NCBI RefSeq assembly: GCF_003449015.1
Contig: NZ_QRGD01000004.1
Location: forward strand, 310,001-374,000
From: Aureibaculum luteum
GTDB lineage: Bacteria; Bacteroidota; Bacteroidia; Flavobacteriales; Flavobacteriaceae
Length of the DNA stretch: 64,000 nt
Direction: 5' to 3'
The position numbers and the translations under genes are program-made. The notes beneath the pieces were generated by a model. The model had not been told where the DNA came from. It searched no databases and was given only the letters and a program-made list of their open reading frames with translations. This document shows, one piece after another, positions 17,000-26,269 of this stretch. The number at the start of each line of letters is the position of its first letter. Positions within the stretch are counted from its first letter, which is position 1.

Positions 17000-18211
17000 C
17001 TATGATTTGGGGTAATAGACAAAATGTTTAATTACAGGTTTAGTTAAAGCCAATAAATTCATATGGTCAGAAGCATCTGTCAAATCTTTAATTTGTCCAT
17101 TTTTATACAAAATACTTATGGAGTCATGATGTAAATAATAAGCTTGGTTTTTAATAATACCCGTATCTGTAAAATAATGTTTTTCACACTTATCAGATGT
17201 ACTCACTAATGTGACTTTTTCTTTTATTAGTTGAAGTTGTTCATCAGAAAACTCATCATCTTGTATAATAATTTTGGGTAATTTTCTATCTAATATTGAA
17301 GTACATAATGATGACAAAATGAAATCATCATTATGTCTCCATTCCTTTAAAGCCATAATTATATCATAATCATCAATCTGTGAAAAGTAGTTGAGTTTAC
17401 TTTCATCAAACTTCATATTTTCATCAGCCTCCAAAAAAAACCTTAATGGTTTACTGCATGGTAAACTGGAACCGCTCAAAATTAGGCTCTTAGCTCTTTT
17501 TAAAATTTTAACCAACAAGTAATCAGCAACTAAACTAGTCTTATGTAAATAAACCATCCAATACATCAAACGCCTTGCGACTATAAATTTTTCTACAGAA
17601 TAAATACCTTTTTCTTCTACAACCAAGTTATCATCTACGACCGTTAACATGGAGATTATTCGTTCAGCATTAATATTACCTTCTGTTACTCCTGTGTAAA
17701 AACTATCGCGTTTTAAATAGTCTAATCTATCTACATCAAGCTGACTAGAAATTAACTGATGTAAAAATTTTCTATGATAATTTCCTTTAAATATTTCAAT
17801 AGCCAAACTTAACTTTCCTTGAAACTCATTATTGAGTTTCTCCATAAAAATAATAGAAATGTCTTCGTGCTTAATGCTTGTCACCAAACTATGTTCTAAG
17901 GTATGAGAAAAAGGACCATGACCAATATCGTGCAATAAAATGGCAATAAGAAGTGCCTGTTCTTCCTCTTTAGAAATTGCAATAGATTTATTTTTTAATA
18001 TAGTTATCGTTTTATCCATCAGGTGCATCGCTCCTATTGCATGTTCAAAACGCGTATGATGTGCCCCTGGATAAACAAAAGATGACAAACCCATTTGAGA
18101 AATCCGCCTTAACCTCTGAAAATAAGGGTGTTCAATAATATCAAAAATTAATTCACTCGGAATGTTTATAAATCCGTAAATTGGGTCGTTAAAAATTTTA
18201 AATTTGTTCAA
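17000..18211 (-). CDS. HD-domain phosphohydrolase (dGTPase-like)
   Basis: About 403 residues. No in-frame ATG exists near the start: the frame opens with TTG at 18238, and a second TTG at 18211 gives MNKFKIFNDPIYGFI, which fits how homologues begin, so I prefer it. The HD metal motif is visible as HHTRFEHAIGAMHLM followed by LLHDIGHGPFSH, with a later Asp in SSQLDVDRLDYLKRDSFYTG. These are hallmarks of the dNTP triphosphohydrolase/SAMHD1-like branch. The gene lies at the distal side of lpxD on the same strand and is divergent from porX. Confidence 0.85.
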   Translation of the reverse strand: MNKFKIFNDPIYGFINIPSELIFDIIEHPYFQRLRRISQMGLSSFVYPGAHHTRFEHAIGAMHLMDKTITILKNKSIAISKEEEQALLIAILLHDIGHGPFSHTLEHSLVTSIKHEDISIIFMEKLNNEFQGKLSLAIEIFKGNYHRKFLHQLISSQLDVDRLDYLKRDSFYTGVTEGNINAERIISMLTVVDDNLVVEEKGIYSVEKFIVARRLMYWMVYLHKTSLVADYLLVKILKRAKSLILSGSSLPCSKPLRFFLEADENMKFDESKLNYFSQIDDYDIIMALKEWRHNDDFILSSLCTSILDRKLPKIIIQDDEFSDEQLQLIKEKVTLVSTSDKCEKHYFTDTGIIKNQAYYLHHDSISILYKNGQIKDLTDASDHMNLLALTKPVIKHFVYYPKS

Positions 18212-18275
18212 TTGAATTTTTTTAAAATTACAACACAAAAATAGACGTTTAATTTTTAATCATTATATAAAAGGA

Positions 18276-19820
18276 ATGAATGCAATCAAAATACTTTGGG
18301 TAGACGATGAAATTGAATTATTAAAACCACACTTATTATTTTTAGAGAAGAAAAATTATGACGTAAGTACATGTAATAATGGTGCTGAAGCGATTGAATG
18401 TGTAGACGATGGCAATTTTGATGTTGTTTTTTTAGATGAAAACATGCCCGGTTTATCTGGAATTGAAACACTAACTAAGATAAAAGCAAAATTACCAAAT
18501 CTTCCAATTGTAATGATTACAAAAAGTGAAGAAGAATATATTATGGAAGAGGCTATTGGTTCTAAGATAGCTGATTACTTGATAAAGCCCGTAAATCCTA
18601 ATCAAATTTTATTGAGTTTGAAGAAAAACTTGGACCATTCGAGATTGGTTTCAGAAAAGACCACTTCTACTTACCAACAAGAATTTAGACAAATATCTTT
18701 AGATCTTGCAATGGTAAACACTTATGATGAATGGATTGATCTTTATAAAAAATTAGTTCATTGGGAAATTCAATTGGAGTCAATTGATGATCCTGGAATG
18801 ATTGAAATTCTTGAAAGTCAAAAAGAAGAAGCAAATTCTCAATTCTTTAAATTTATACAGAAAAATTACCAAGGATGGTTTGAAGGTGAAGAAAAACCAT
18901 TACTTTCACATAATTTATTTGAGGAAATTATTGTTCCTCAAATAAAAAAAGAAAAAACATTACTTATTGTTATTGATAATTTACGTTTCGATCAATTACG
19001 CGTATTAGAACCAATCATTAACAATTATTATAAGAAAGAAGAAGAAATTTCTTTTTTCAGCATCTTGCCTACTGCGACGCAGTATGCTAGAAACGCAATA
19101 TTCTCAGGATTAACACCTTTAGAAATGTCTAAAAAGCATCCTGACTACTGGAAAAATGATACTGATGAAGGCGGAAAAAATCTATTTGAAAATGAATTTT
19201 TAGAAGCTCAACTGAAACGTTTAAAATTAGATATTAAGCATGAGTACTTTAAAATTACAAGCATGCCAAAAGGACGTGACTTGGCAGCAAATTTCAAATC
19301 TATAAAAGACAATGATTTAACTGTTATTGTTTACAATTTTGTGGATATGCTATCGCACTCTAGGACTGAAATGGAAATGATAAAAGAGTTAGCCAGTGAC
19401 GATAAAGCATATCGTTCTTTAACTTTAAGTTGGTTTAAAAACTCTCCATTATTAGAAATGATTCAAAAAGCCCAAGAGTACGGACTTAAATTAATAATTA
19501 CTACAGATCACGGAACGATAAATACTAAAAAACCATCAAAAATTGTCGGAGAAAAAAGTATCAGCTCAAATTTGCGTTACAAAACTGGAAGAAGCTTAAC
19601 GTATACTGATAAGGAAGTTTATGCGGTTAAAAACCCAGAAGACATTCAATTACCTTCAATTCACATGAGTAGCTCTTTTGTTTTTGCCAAAGAAGATTAC
19701 TTTTTTGCTTATCCTAATAATTATAATCATTTTGTAAAATACTATAAAAACACATACCAACATGGTGGTGTTAGTTTAGAAGAAATGATTATACCTTGTG
19801 TTATAATGGACCCAAAGTAA
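18276..19820 (+). CDS. porX: PorX-type response regulator with PglZ domain (type IX secretion control)
   Basis: 514 residues. Receiver domain 1-120 with the acidic pair D10/D11, phosphoacceptor D54 in VVFLDENMPG, a Thr in VMITKSEE and Lys in YLIKPVNP. After a helical linker, a PglZ domain of the alkaline-phosphatase fold (about 215-514) shows DNLRFDQLR, the nucleophile Thr region TATQYARNAIFSG, ITTDHGT and QHGGVSLEEMI, that is, an apparently complete two-zinc site. In Porphyromonas gingivalis and Flavobacterium, PorX with the kinase PorY regulates the type IX secretion system. No porY or sigP is in the window. Divergent from the HD gene. Confidence 0.95.
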   Translation: MNAIKILWVDDEIELLKPHLLFLEKKNYDVSTCNNGAEAIECVDDGNFDVVFLDENMPGLSGIETLTKIKAKLPNLPIVMITKSEEEYIMEEAIGSKIADYLIKPVNPNQILLSLKKNLDHSRLVSEKTTSTYQQEFRQISLDLAMVNTYDEWIDLYKKLVHWEIQLESIDDPGMIEILESQKEEANSQFFKFIQKNYQGWFEGEEKPLLSHNLFEEIIVPQIKKEKTLLIVIDNLRFDQLRVLEPIINNYYKKEEEISFFSILPTATQYARNAIFSGLTPLEMSKKHPDYWKNDTDEGGKNLFENEFLEAQLKRLKLDIKHEYFKITSMPKGRDLAANFKSIKDNDLTVIVYNFVDMLSHSRTEMEMIKELASDDKAYRSLTLSWFKNSPLLEMIQKAQEYGLKLIITTDHGTINTKKPSKIVGEKSISSNLRYKTGRSLTYTDKEVYAVKNPEDIQLPSIHMSSSFVFAKEDYFFAYPNNYNHFVKYYKNTYQHGGVSLEEMIIPCVIMDPK

Positions 19821-19841
19821 TTATTGACCGAAATCAGTAAG

Positions 19842-19886
19842 ATAAACCCTATAATATTATTTTTTAAATAATATTATAGGGTTTAT
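19842..19886. terminator. Terminator after porX
   Basis: Perfect 19-bp arms (19842-19860 and 19868-19886) with an AAACCCTATAATATTAT core and a 7-base loop, 21 bases after the porX stop. The T-run is modest. Confidence 0.7.
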
Positions 19887-20023
19887 CATTATTAATTCTT
19901 TTATAAACCTGATAAAAATCAGTAATTATTAACAAATTTTCTGTCTTTGTTATCAAATTTTGAATAATTCTTAACAATTATTCATTATAAAATCCTCAAA
20001 TTTGTGCTCTAATTTTACAATAA

Positions 20024-21088
20024 ATGAAAAAGCATAATTTTAGTGCAGGACCTTCTATTTTACCACAAGAAGTTTTGCAAAAAGCCTCAGAAGCAATATT
20101 AAATTTTAATGATGAAAATTTATCATTAATAGAAATCTCGCATAGAAGTCCAGCCTTTGTTGCGGTAATGGAAAAAGCCAGCAATCTAGTTTTGGAGTTA
20201 CTAAACCTTAAAAACAAAGGTTATTCTGCATTATTTTTACAAGGTGGTGCCAGTTTAGAATTTTTAATGACTCCTTATAATCTAATGAAAGAGGGGGGGA
20301 AAGCCGCTTATTTAGATACTGGAGCTTGGAGTTCAAAAGCTATCAAAGAAGCAAAATTGTTTGGTGATGTAGAAATAGTTGCATCTTCTAAAGATAAAAA
20401 TTACAATTACATACCCAAAGGATTTGAAATACCAGTTGATGCTGATTACTTTCATTGTACAAGTAATAACACTATATATGGTACCCAAATGAAATCATTT
20501 CCGAAAAACGATAGTTTACTCGTATGTGATATGAGTTCGGATATATTTTCTCGTTCTTTAGATTTTTCTCAATTCGATTTAATCTATGCCGGAGCTCAAA
20601 AAAACATGGGACCAGCTGGAGCAACTTTAGTTGTAGTAAAAGATGACGTTTTAGGAAAAACCGGACGTAAAATACCTTCAATGTTAGATTATCAAATACA
20701 TATTTCTAAAGACAGTATGTTTAATACACCTCCTGTTTTTGCTGTTTATGTATCTATGCTAACATTACAATGGTTAAAAGATTTAGGTGGTGTTGCTGGA
20801 ATTGAAAAAATAAACAATACCAAAGCTGCATTATTATATAATGAAATTGATAGTAACCCTCTATTTAAAGGGGTTGCCGAAAAAGAAGATAGATCTAACA
20901 TGAATGCTACTTTTGTTTTAACGGATGAAACCTTAAAAGACAAATTTAATGCAATGTGCAAAGCTGCTGGTCTAAGTGGTATTAATGGTCACAGATCAGT
21001 TGGTGGTTATAGAGCGAGTATGTATAATGCCCTACCATTGGAAAGTGTACAAGCCTTAGTAAATGTAATGAAAGAATTAAATAAATAA
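20024..21088 (+). CDS. serC: Phosphoserine aminotransferase
   Basis: 354 residues, class V PLP aminotransferase. Converts 3-phosphohydroxypyruvate and glutamate to phosphoserine; the family also acts in PLP synthesis in some bacteria. Seen: NFSAGPSILPQEVL at the start, SHRSPAF, the QGGAS phosphate loop, DMSSDIFS and the PLP Lys in YAGAQKNMGPAG near residue 195, with a closing GHRSVGGYRASMYNALP. It lies 10 bases upstream of serA; the two form a serine operon. serB is not adjacent. Confidence 0.97.
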   Translation: MKKHNFSAGPSILPQEVLQKASEAILNFNDENLSLIEISHRSPAFVAVMEKASNLVLELLNLKNKGYSALFLQGGASLEFLMTPYNLMKEGGKAAYLDTGAWSSKAIKEAKLFGDVEIVASSKDKNYNYIPKGFEIPVDADYFHCTSNNTIYGTQMKSFPKNDSLLVCDMSSDIFSRSLDFSQFDLIYAGAQKNMGPAGATLVVVKDDVLGKTGRKIPSMLDYQIHISKDSMFNTPPVFAVYVSMLTLQWLKDLGGVAGIEKINNTKAALLYNEIDSNPLFKGVAEKEDRSNMNATFVLTDETLKDKFNAMCKAAGLSGINGHRSVGGYRASMYNALPLESVQALVNVMKELNK

Positions 21089-21098
21089 AAACAAGTAG

Positions 21099-22049
21099 AT
21101 GATAGTATTAGCAAATGATGGCATCGCACAGAGTGGTGTTACAGCATTAGAAAATGCAGGTTATAAAGTAGATTTAACCACAGTAGCACAAGATCAATTA
21201 ATTGATTATATAAACGAAAATAAAGTTGCCGTATTATTGGTTAGAAGTGCAACTACTGTTCGTAAAAACCTTATAGATGCGTGTCCTTCTTTAAAAATAA
21301 TAGGCCGTGGCGGTGTTGGTATGGATAATATTGATGTAGAATATGCTAGAGAAAAAGGACTCAAAGTCATTAATACACCAGCAGCATCTTCTCATTCGGT
21401 AGCAGAGCTAGTTTTTGCTCACCTATTTGGTATGGTTCGTTTCTTACATGACTCTAACAGAAATATGCCATTAGAAGGAGATTCAAAATTTAAAGATTTA
21501 AAAAAGGCATATGCAAAGGGTGTAGAGTTAAAAGGAAAAACTTTAGGTGTTTTAGGTTTTGGTCGTATTGGACAAGCTACTGCAAAAATTGCTTTAGGAG
21601 TTGGAATGAAAGTTGTGGCATTTGACCCTTTTCTAGAATCAGCTGATTTAGAATTAGATTTTTATGATGGGCAAAGTCTAAATTTCAAAATAGATACGAT
21701 ATCAAAAGAAGAAGTATTAAAGCAATCAGATTTTATTACATTACATGTTCCGGCCCAAGATGAGTATGTTATTTCTACTAAGGAATTTGAACTAATGAAA
21801 GACAAGGCTTGTATTGTTAATGCTGCACGTGGTGGAGTTATTGATGAAATTGCGTTGGTTGAGGCTATTGATAATGGTAAAATTGCACAAGCGGCATTAG
21901 ATGTTTTTGAAAAAGAACCTATGCCAGAAATTCAATTATTAATGAATCCAAACATTTCATTAACACCACATATTGGTGCTGCTACGAATGAAGCTCAAGA
22001 AAGAATTGGTAGTGAATTGGCAGAACAGATTATTGCTATTTTAGGGTAA
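21099..22049 (+). CDS. serA: D-3-phosphoglycerate dehydrogenase, short form
   Basis: 316 residues. Oxidises 3-phosphoglycerate with NAD, the first step of serine synthesis. Seen: GRGGVGMDNIDV, the NAD loop LGFGRIGQAT, the catalytic Arg of VNAARGGVIDE, a Glu in FEKEP and the His of HIGAATNEAQ. The protein stops after the dehydrogenase fold, so there is no C-terminal ACT domain for serine feedback, unlike the E. coli enzyme. The preceding serC and the perfect terminator after it define a two-gene unit. Confidence 0.95.
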   Translation: MIVLANDGIAQSGVTALENAGYKVDLTTVAQDQLIDYINENKVAVLLVRSATTVRKNLIDACPSLKIIGRGGVGMDNIDVEYAREKGLKVINTPAASSHSVAELVFAHLFGMVRFLHDSNRNMPLEGDSKFKDLKKAYAKGVELKGKTLGVLGFGRIGQATAKIALGVGMKVVAFDPFLESADLELDFYDGQSLNFKIDTISKEEVLKQSDFITLHVPAQDEYVISTKEFELMKDKACIVNAARGGVIDEIALVEAIDNGKIAQAALDVFEKEPMPEIQLLMNPNISLTPHIGAATNEAQERIGSELAEQIIAILG

Positions 22050-22076
22050 TCATATCTTTTTTATTTAAAATTTTTC

Positions 22077-22118
22077 ATAATTAAATTACTCCTTATTTTT
22101 AAGGAGTAATTTAATTAT
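22077..22118 (+). terminator. Terminator of the serC-serA operon
   Basis: Perfect 19-bp arms (22077-22095 and 22100-22118) with a 4-base loop and core TTACTCCTTA. It lies 28 bases after the serA stop and just before yggS. Confidence 0.78.
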
Positions 22119-22138
22119 AGTTATTTAATAATATTAAT

Positions 22139-22792
22139 ATGAGCATATCTGAAAATCTAAAAAAAATTAAACTAAGCCTACCTTCTAATGTTGAATTGGT
22201 TGCTGTTTCTAAAACGAAACCAAATTCAGCTATTTTAGAAGCCTACAGTACTGGACAACGTATTTTTGGAGAGAATAGAATTCAAGAAATGGTTGATAAA
22301 TATGATGCTCTACCAAAAGATATTGAATGGCATATGATTGGTCATTTGCAGCGAAACAAGGTAAAATATATGGCCCATTTTGTAAACCTTATTCACGGTG
22401 TTGATAGTCTTAAAACCCTTCAAGAAATTAATAAACAAGCAAAAAAACATAATAGGGTAATTCATTGCTTATTGCAAGCCAGAATAGCAGAAGAAGATAC
22501 TAAGTTTGGACTTCCGTTTACCGAAATTGAAGAAATATTATCTTCAAAAGAGCTAGAAACATTAGAAAACATATCGATTACCGGTTTAATGGGTATGGCA
22601 ACCTTTACCGATAACATAGAACAAGTGAAAGGAGAGTTTACAAAAATAAATACCCTCTTTAAAAAATTAAAAACCGATCACAAAGCATTTACTTCTTTAT
22701 CTATTGGTATGAGTGGTGATTACAAACTCGCCATTGAATGTGGAAGCACTATGGTTAGGGTTGGCAGTGCAATATTTGGCACTAGAAATTAA
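22139..22792 (+). CDS. yggS: YggS/PLPBP-family PLP-binding protein
   Basis: 217 residues. These proteins carry PLP on a single alanine-racemase-like TIM barrel without racemase activity and help PLP and amino-acid homeostasis. Seen: the PLP Lys in AVSKTKPN (K25), FGENRIQEM, WHMIGHLQRNKVKY, and the phosphate site LSIGMSGDYKLAIECGSTMVRVGSAIFG. The gene starts 20 bases after the ser operon terminator and ends 6 bases from the convergent LytTR gene, with no terminator between the two. Confidence 0.95.
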   Translation: MSISENLKKIKLSLPSNVELVAVSKTKPNSAILEAYSTGQRIFGENRIQEMVDKYDALPKDIEWHMIGHLQRNKVKYMAHFVNLIHGVDSLKTLQEINKQAKKHNRVIHCLLQARIAEEDTKFGLPFTEIEEILSSKELETLENISITGLMGMATFTDNIEQVKGEFTKINTLFKKLKTDHKAFTSLSIGMSGDYKLAIECGSTMVRVGSAIFGTRN

Positions 22793-22798
22793 AAAAAA

Positions 22799-23515
22799 TC
22801 AACCATCAATGCGTTTTATAAATGCATCTTTATAGTTTAATCCAATAGGTATTCTTTTATCGTCGATTACAATTCTATTTCGTTGTACTGATTTAATATG
22901 CTTTAATGACACTATAAATGACCTATGAACTCTTATAAAATTAGCGGTTGATAATTTTTCTTCAAAAATTTTCAAACTGTTTAAGGTTAAAATAGGTTTA
23001 GGATTTAAGTTTGTATAAATTTTTACATAATCCTTTAAACCTTCAATATAAAGAATACTCTTTAGATTTACCTTAACATTTTCATAATCAGATTTTACAA
23101 AAATAAATTCTGGCGGTGCCGATTTTGCAATTGCTATGTCCTTTTTTGAATCATTTTTTAAGCTAAAAAGGTCTTGAGCTCTGTTTACCGCTTTAATGAA
23201 TCTATGAAAAGGTATCGGTTTTACTAAATAATCAACTGCATTTAAATTAAAACCCTCCAACGCATAATGTGAATAAGCTGTGGTAAATATAAATAGTGGT
23301 TTTACTTCCAATGATTTGATAAACTCAACACCAGAAAAATCAGGCATTTCAATATCTGTAAATATTAAATCTATTTGGCTAGATTTTATTGTTTCAGTTG
23401 CTTCCATTGCATTTGAACAACTTTTTTCTAATTGTAAAAAAGGAACCTTTGAAACAAAATCTTCTAATAACTCTATAGCTAGTGGCTCATCATCAATAAT
23501 TAAACATCGCATCAT
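22799..23515 (-). CDS. LytTR-family response regulator
   Basis: 238 residues. Receiver domain about 1-125 with acidic IIDDEP, phosphoacceptor in LIFTDIEMPDFSG (about D55) and Lys in YLVKPIP. A LytTR DNA-binding domain follows (about 140-238; FVKSDYENVKVNLKSILYIEG and FIRVHRSFIVSLKHI). It partners with the kinase whose stop codon it overlaps by 4 bases. The target genes are unknown; the neighbouring 111-residue protein and the kelch lipoprotein are candidates by position only. Confidence 0.94.
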   Translation of the reverse strand: MMRCLIIDDEPLAIELLEDFVSKVPFLQLEKSCSNAMEATETIKSSQIDLIFTDIEMPDFSGVEFIKSLEVKPLFIFTTAYSHYALEGFNLNAVDYLVKPIPFHRFIKAVNRAQDLFSLKNDSKKDIAIAKSAPPEFIFVKSDYENVKVNLKSILYIEGLKDYVKIYTNLNPKPILTLNSLKIFEEKLSTANFIRVHRSFIVSLKHIKSVQRNRIVIDDKRIPIGLNYKDAFIKRIDG

Positions 23516-24558
23516 TTTCTTTTTAATTTTAAAGTTAAAAAAACACGAAAGTGATCATTTTCATCTGTTATAATTAACTCATGATTATTGGGATATAATA
23601 AATTCAATCTGTTTTTTATATTGTGTAAACCAACTCCAGAATTATGCTCATTCTTTTTACGCAATGATGAAATATGATTGATAACTTCAAAAATTAAATG
23701 TTCATCTTCAACGGTCATCTTAATTCTAATATCAGTTTTACCCGTAAAATCAGTGCCATACTTAAAGGCATTTTCAATAAATGAAATCAATAATAATGGC
23801 TCTATCTTATGGTCTAAACTACCATGCATATTAAAACGCACTCCAATAGAATCTTTTATCCTTAATGTCTGTAAGGATATATAGTTTTTGATATAATTTA
23901 ATTCGTCTTCTAAAGGTACTAACGCTCTATCCGTTTCATAAATCATGTATCTCATTAATTCAGATAATGTTATAATTGCCTCACTAGTATCATCAGATTT
24001 TTTATTAGCTAATGCATAAATGCTATTTAACGAATTAAATAAAAAATGAGGATTTAACTGTGCTTTTAAAAATGACAATTCAGTATTAACCTTTTCCGAT
24101 TGCATAAGTACCTTTTGCTTTTCATTTTTATACCACTCTAATGCCAATCTAAGACTGGTGCTTATTGCAAAAAACAATAAAACGGTTATTAATTTTGAAT
24201 ATTTAACAAAAAATGGAGGTGCTTTTCTCTCTCCTTCTAACCTATTTAAAAGTAGATTGGGCCTAAACTGATTTAACATTGTATCTGGCCTGAATTCGTG
24301 TCCCATTACATAGACGGTAGTGGCAATTATCAATACAATAATTACATAAAATAAAATCTTATGTTTTAAAAGTAGTTTGGGAACTAAAATAAAATAATTG
24401 ATATAAAAGATTAAGACTAGAACTAACCAAAATATATAAACATTAGTAGGAATATACTCCAACTTGTAATATAGCTGAATTATACCAATTGCAAACATGA
24501 GCACCCATGCTAAAACGTGGATTATTATGACGTTTATATATTTATGATTTTTTATCAA
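23512..24558 (-). CDS. LytS/YehU-type sensor histidine kinase
   Basis: 348 residues. Four predicted membrane helices fill the first 130 residues with short loops and no obvious sensor domain. A His_kinase domain follows with the phospho-His in LNPHFLFNSLNSIYAL, then the ATPase part with IENAFKYG (N box) and GVGLHNIKNRL (G box). The start codon is TTG at 24558; no usable ATG precedes the first helix. It overlaps the regulator by 4 bases and lies 32 bases after the small 111-residue gene, suggesting one transcript. Confidence 0.92.
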   Translation of the reverse strand: MIKNHKYINVIIIHVLAWVLMFAIGIIQLYYKLEYIPTNVYIFWLVLVLIFYINYFILVPKLLLKHKILFYVIIVLIIATTVYVMGHEFRPDTMLNQFRPNLLLNRLEGERKAPPFFVKYSKLITVLLFFAISTSLRLALEWYKNEKQKVLMQSEKVNTELSFLKAQLNPHFLFNSLNSIYALANKKSDDTSEAIITLSELMRYMIYETDRALVPLEDELNYIKNYISLQTLRIKDSIGVRFNMHGSLDHKIEPLLLISFIENAFKYGTDFTGKTDIRIKMTVEDEHLIFEVINHISSLRKKNEHNSGVGLHNIKNRLNLLYPNNHELIITDENDHFRVFLTLKLKRK

Positions 24559-24590
24559 AATAACAGTTAGTATGGTTCAAAATCTGTAAG

Positions 24591-24926
24591 TTAATTTAGT
24601 AGTGTGACATCAATACTATTTAAATCTGCAATAGTAATTGTTGGTAATTTGTTTTGATCTAATCTTATTATTACCAAATTAGCAGTATTATACGCCTCCA
24701 TTTCTGAGACAAAAGGTCGATTGCCTTTTACTGCTGGTATAAAATTTTGCTTAATAAAAATTTTATTATCTTTCAATACCTTATACCCCCACCCCTTATC
24801 AACTTTAAAAGTTTCAATTGAATATATTTTCAAAACGGGGTCTAAATTATTGTTTTTCTTAAAAAGAAATACAGTTAAGGCTGTTAATATTATAACAATA
24901 CTTATTATTAGGAATCTATTTTTCAT
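24591..24926 (-). CDS. Small membrane-anchored protein of unknown function
   Basis: 111 residues with one N-terminal helix (about 5-20, IISIVIILTALTVFLF) and a short soluble domain (TFKVDKGWGYKVLKDNKIFI, then KGNRPFVSEMEAYNTANLVI). The soluble part fits a DUF4907-like small domain, but I am not sure of that. It is the first gene ahead of the kinase-regulator pair, so it may be a sensor accessory; this is inference from position. Confidence 0.7.
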   Translation of the reverse strand: MKNRFLIISIVIILTALTVFLFKKNNNLDPVLKIYSIETFKVDKGWGYKVLKDNKIFIKQNFIPAVKGNRPFVSEMEAYNTANLVIIRLDQNKLPTITIADLNSIDVTLLN

Positions 24927-24940
24927 CTTTACAAAATAAC

Positions 24941-24979
24941 AAAAGGCAGTAGATTATAATTTCAAACCTACTCCCTTTT
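24941..24979 (-). terminator. Terminator of the kelch lipoprotein gene
   Basis: Arms AAAAGGCAGTAG (24941-24952) and CTACTCCCTTTT (24968-24979) pair over 11 of 12 positions. The T-rich end on the minus strand is short. Confidence 0.45.
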
Positions 24980-25016
24980 AAATAATTAATCTATATTAAC
25001 ATGAACTATAAAATTT

Positions 25017-26000
25017 TTAGTCGTCTTCATCAACTTCATCTAAAGGTTTAAACTCCCAAATATCGTCAAAGTAGTAACTACCACTATTACCCATGGTTAA
25101 AAAAGCTCTATCACCAAAATTAAAACCTGAAGCGTCTTGACGTCCACTTCCTTCAAAACTTGACAACTCCTCCCAAGTATCATCAGATGGGTCATATTCC
25201 CAAACATCAGAAGTGTAATTACCAGATACAAAATATCCTTTTCCGTCTAATGTAAACCCTACAGAACTACTTCTAGTAATTGAGTATTCATCCTCCTCAT
25301 CTAAATCTGTCAATTTAGTCCACACTTCTGTATCACCATCAAATACATAAAAATCTTCCTCATAAATACCATTATGAATACCTGTTCCTAAATAAACATT
25401 ATTTCCAATGGTAAAAGTAGCTGCATCTTTTCTTTTTGAACCACTGTATCCAACAGATTGTTCCCAAGAATCAGATACGTCATCATATTTGTAAAAATCT
25501 TTCAATTCACTGCCGTCATAACCAGTTCCTATATAACCTTTATCTGAAACTGAAAATCCTACTGCACCATATCGTTCGGACCCTATAAAATCGGCTCTAG
25601 GCTCCCATGTATTCGTTGTTGCATCATAGGCCCAAAAATCGTTTAGTTTATCGTCTCCATCATAACCAGTACCTAAATAACCAACTCCATTTAACTCAAA
25701 GCCAACAGCTCCACTACGAGCCGTACCCGGAAAATCAGCTTTCTGAACCCAATAATTACCCTCAACGGAGTACTCCCAAACATCGACTAAATAATCATCC
25801 CCATCATAACCAGTTGCTAAATATCCTTTATCACCAATTACAAACGAAACTGCATTTGCTCGAGCATCTCCATCAAAATCAGAGCTTTCAATCCAGTTGC
25901 CAAAATCATCATCATCATCGTCTGTACAACCGATAGTTATCATAAAAAGCATAAAGAACATGCTTTTAAAAATCATTTTTGTTAATTTCATATTTATCAT
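25017..26000 (-). CDS. Kelch-repeat beta-propeller lipoprotein with surface-export tag
   Basis: 327 residues. Lipoprotein signal ends in TIGC; the Cys is followed at once by TDDDDDDF, which matches the acidic lipoprotein export signal (S-D-D-D-D type) defined in Flavobacterium johnsoniae and Capnocytophaga for display on the cell surface. About six kelch units of ~48 residues follow (repeated pattern GYLGTGYDGDD then WEY/YD), enough for a six-bladed propeller. The C-terminus is again acidic (DEVDEDD). The start is ATG at 26000 or 25991. It is divergent from the DUF4270/OMP pair and probably binds surface ligands or proteins; no catalytic residues were seen. Confidence 0.88.
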   Translation of the reverse strand: MINMKLTKMIFKSMFFMLFMITIGCTDDDDDDFGNWIESSDFDGDARANAVSFVIGDKGYLATGYDGDDYLVDVWEYSVEGNYWVQKADFPGTARSGAVGFELNGVGYLGTGYDGDDKLNDFWAYDATTNTWEPRADFIGSERYGAVGFSVSDKGYIGTGYDGSELKDFYKYDDVSDSWEQSVGYSGSKRKDAATFTIGNNVYLGTGIHNGIYEEDFYVFDGDTEVWTKLTDLDEEDEYSITRSSSVGFTLDGKGYFVSGNYTSDVWEYDPSDDTWEELSSFEGSGRQDASGFNFGDRAFLTMGNSGSYYFDDIWEFKPLDEVDEDD

Positions 26001-26050
26001 ATTTATAATTATATTAATGCATAAGTACCTTCTAGCATTACTTTATGAAG

Positions 26051-26058
26051 CAAAAGTA
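26051..26058 (-). promoter_or_regulatory. -7 box upstream of the kelch gene
   Basis: Minus-strand TACTTTTG (TAnnTTTG) 50 bases before the kelch ATG. No -33 TTG was found at 17-21 bases. Confidence 0.35.
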
Positions 26059-26243
26059 TAACCAAAGGTTTTAATTAAAATTATAAAATAGATGAACCAT
26101 CACTTTTTGTCTACTAACTGACAATACTTACATACAAATCATTAAAATTACTGATTTACAGTGTTTTAACAAAATTTTAGCTTTTTAGTCGATACAAATA
26201 CGTGCTTAATCTATTTTGTAGAACTTATACATTATGATTGAGA

Positions 26244-26251
26244 TACTTTTG
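26244..26251 (+). promoter_or_regulatory. -7 box upstream of the DUF4270 gene
   Basis: TACTTTTG (TAnnTTTG) 18 bases before the ATG of the DUF4270 lipoprotein. The nearest TTTG upstream is 25 bases away, longer than usual. Confidence 0.4.
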
Positions 26252-26269
26252 CTCAAAATTCAAAGCTAA

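Noticed and set aside
25607-25936. 109-codon frame rich in His, Asn and Gln antisense to the kelch gene
   Set aside because: Composition arises from reading the kelch repeats and Asp runs backwards; no start context or homology seen.
25017-26000. Repeated DNA segments inside the kelch gene as a tandem DNA repeat
   Set aside because: The similarity comes from the protein repeat; units are diverged at the DNA level.
26001-26269. Riboswitch or structured RNA in the kelch-DUF4270 spacer
   Set aside because: Only AT-rich sequence and two -7 boxes; no conserved motif recognised.
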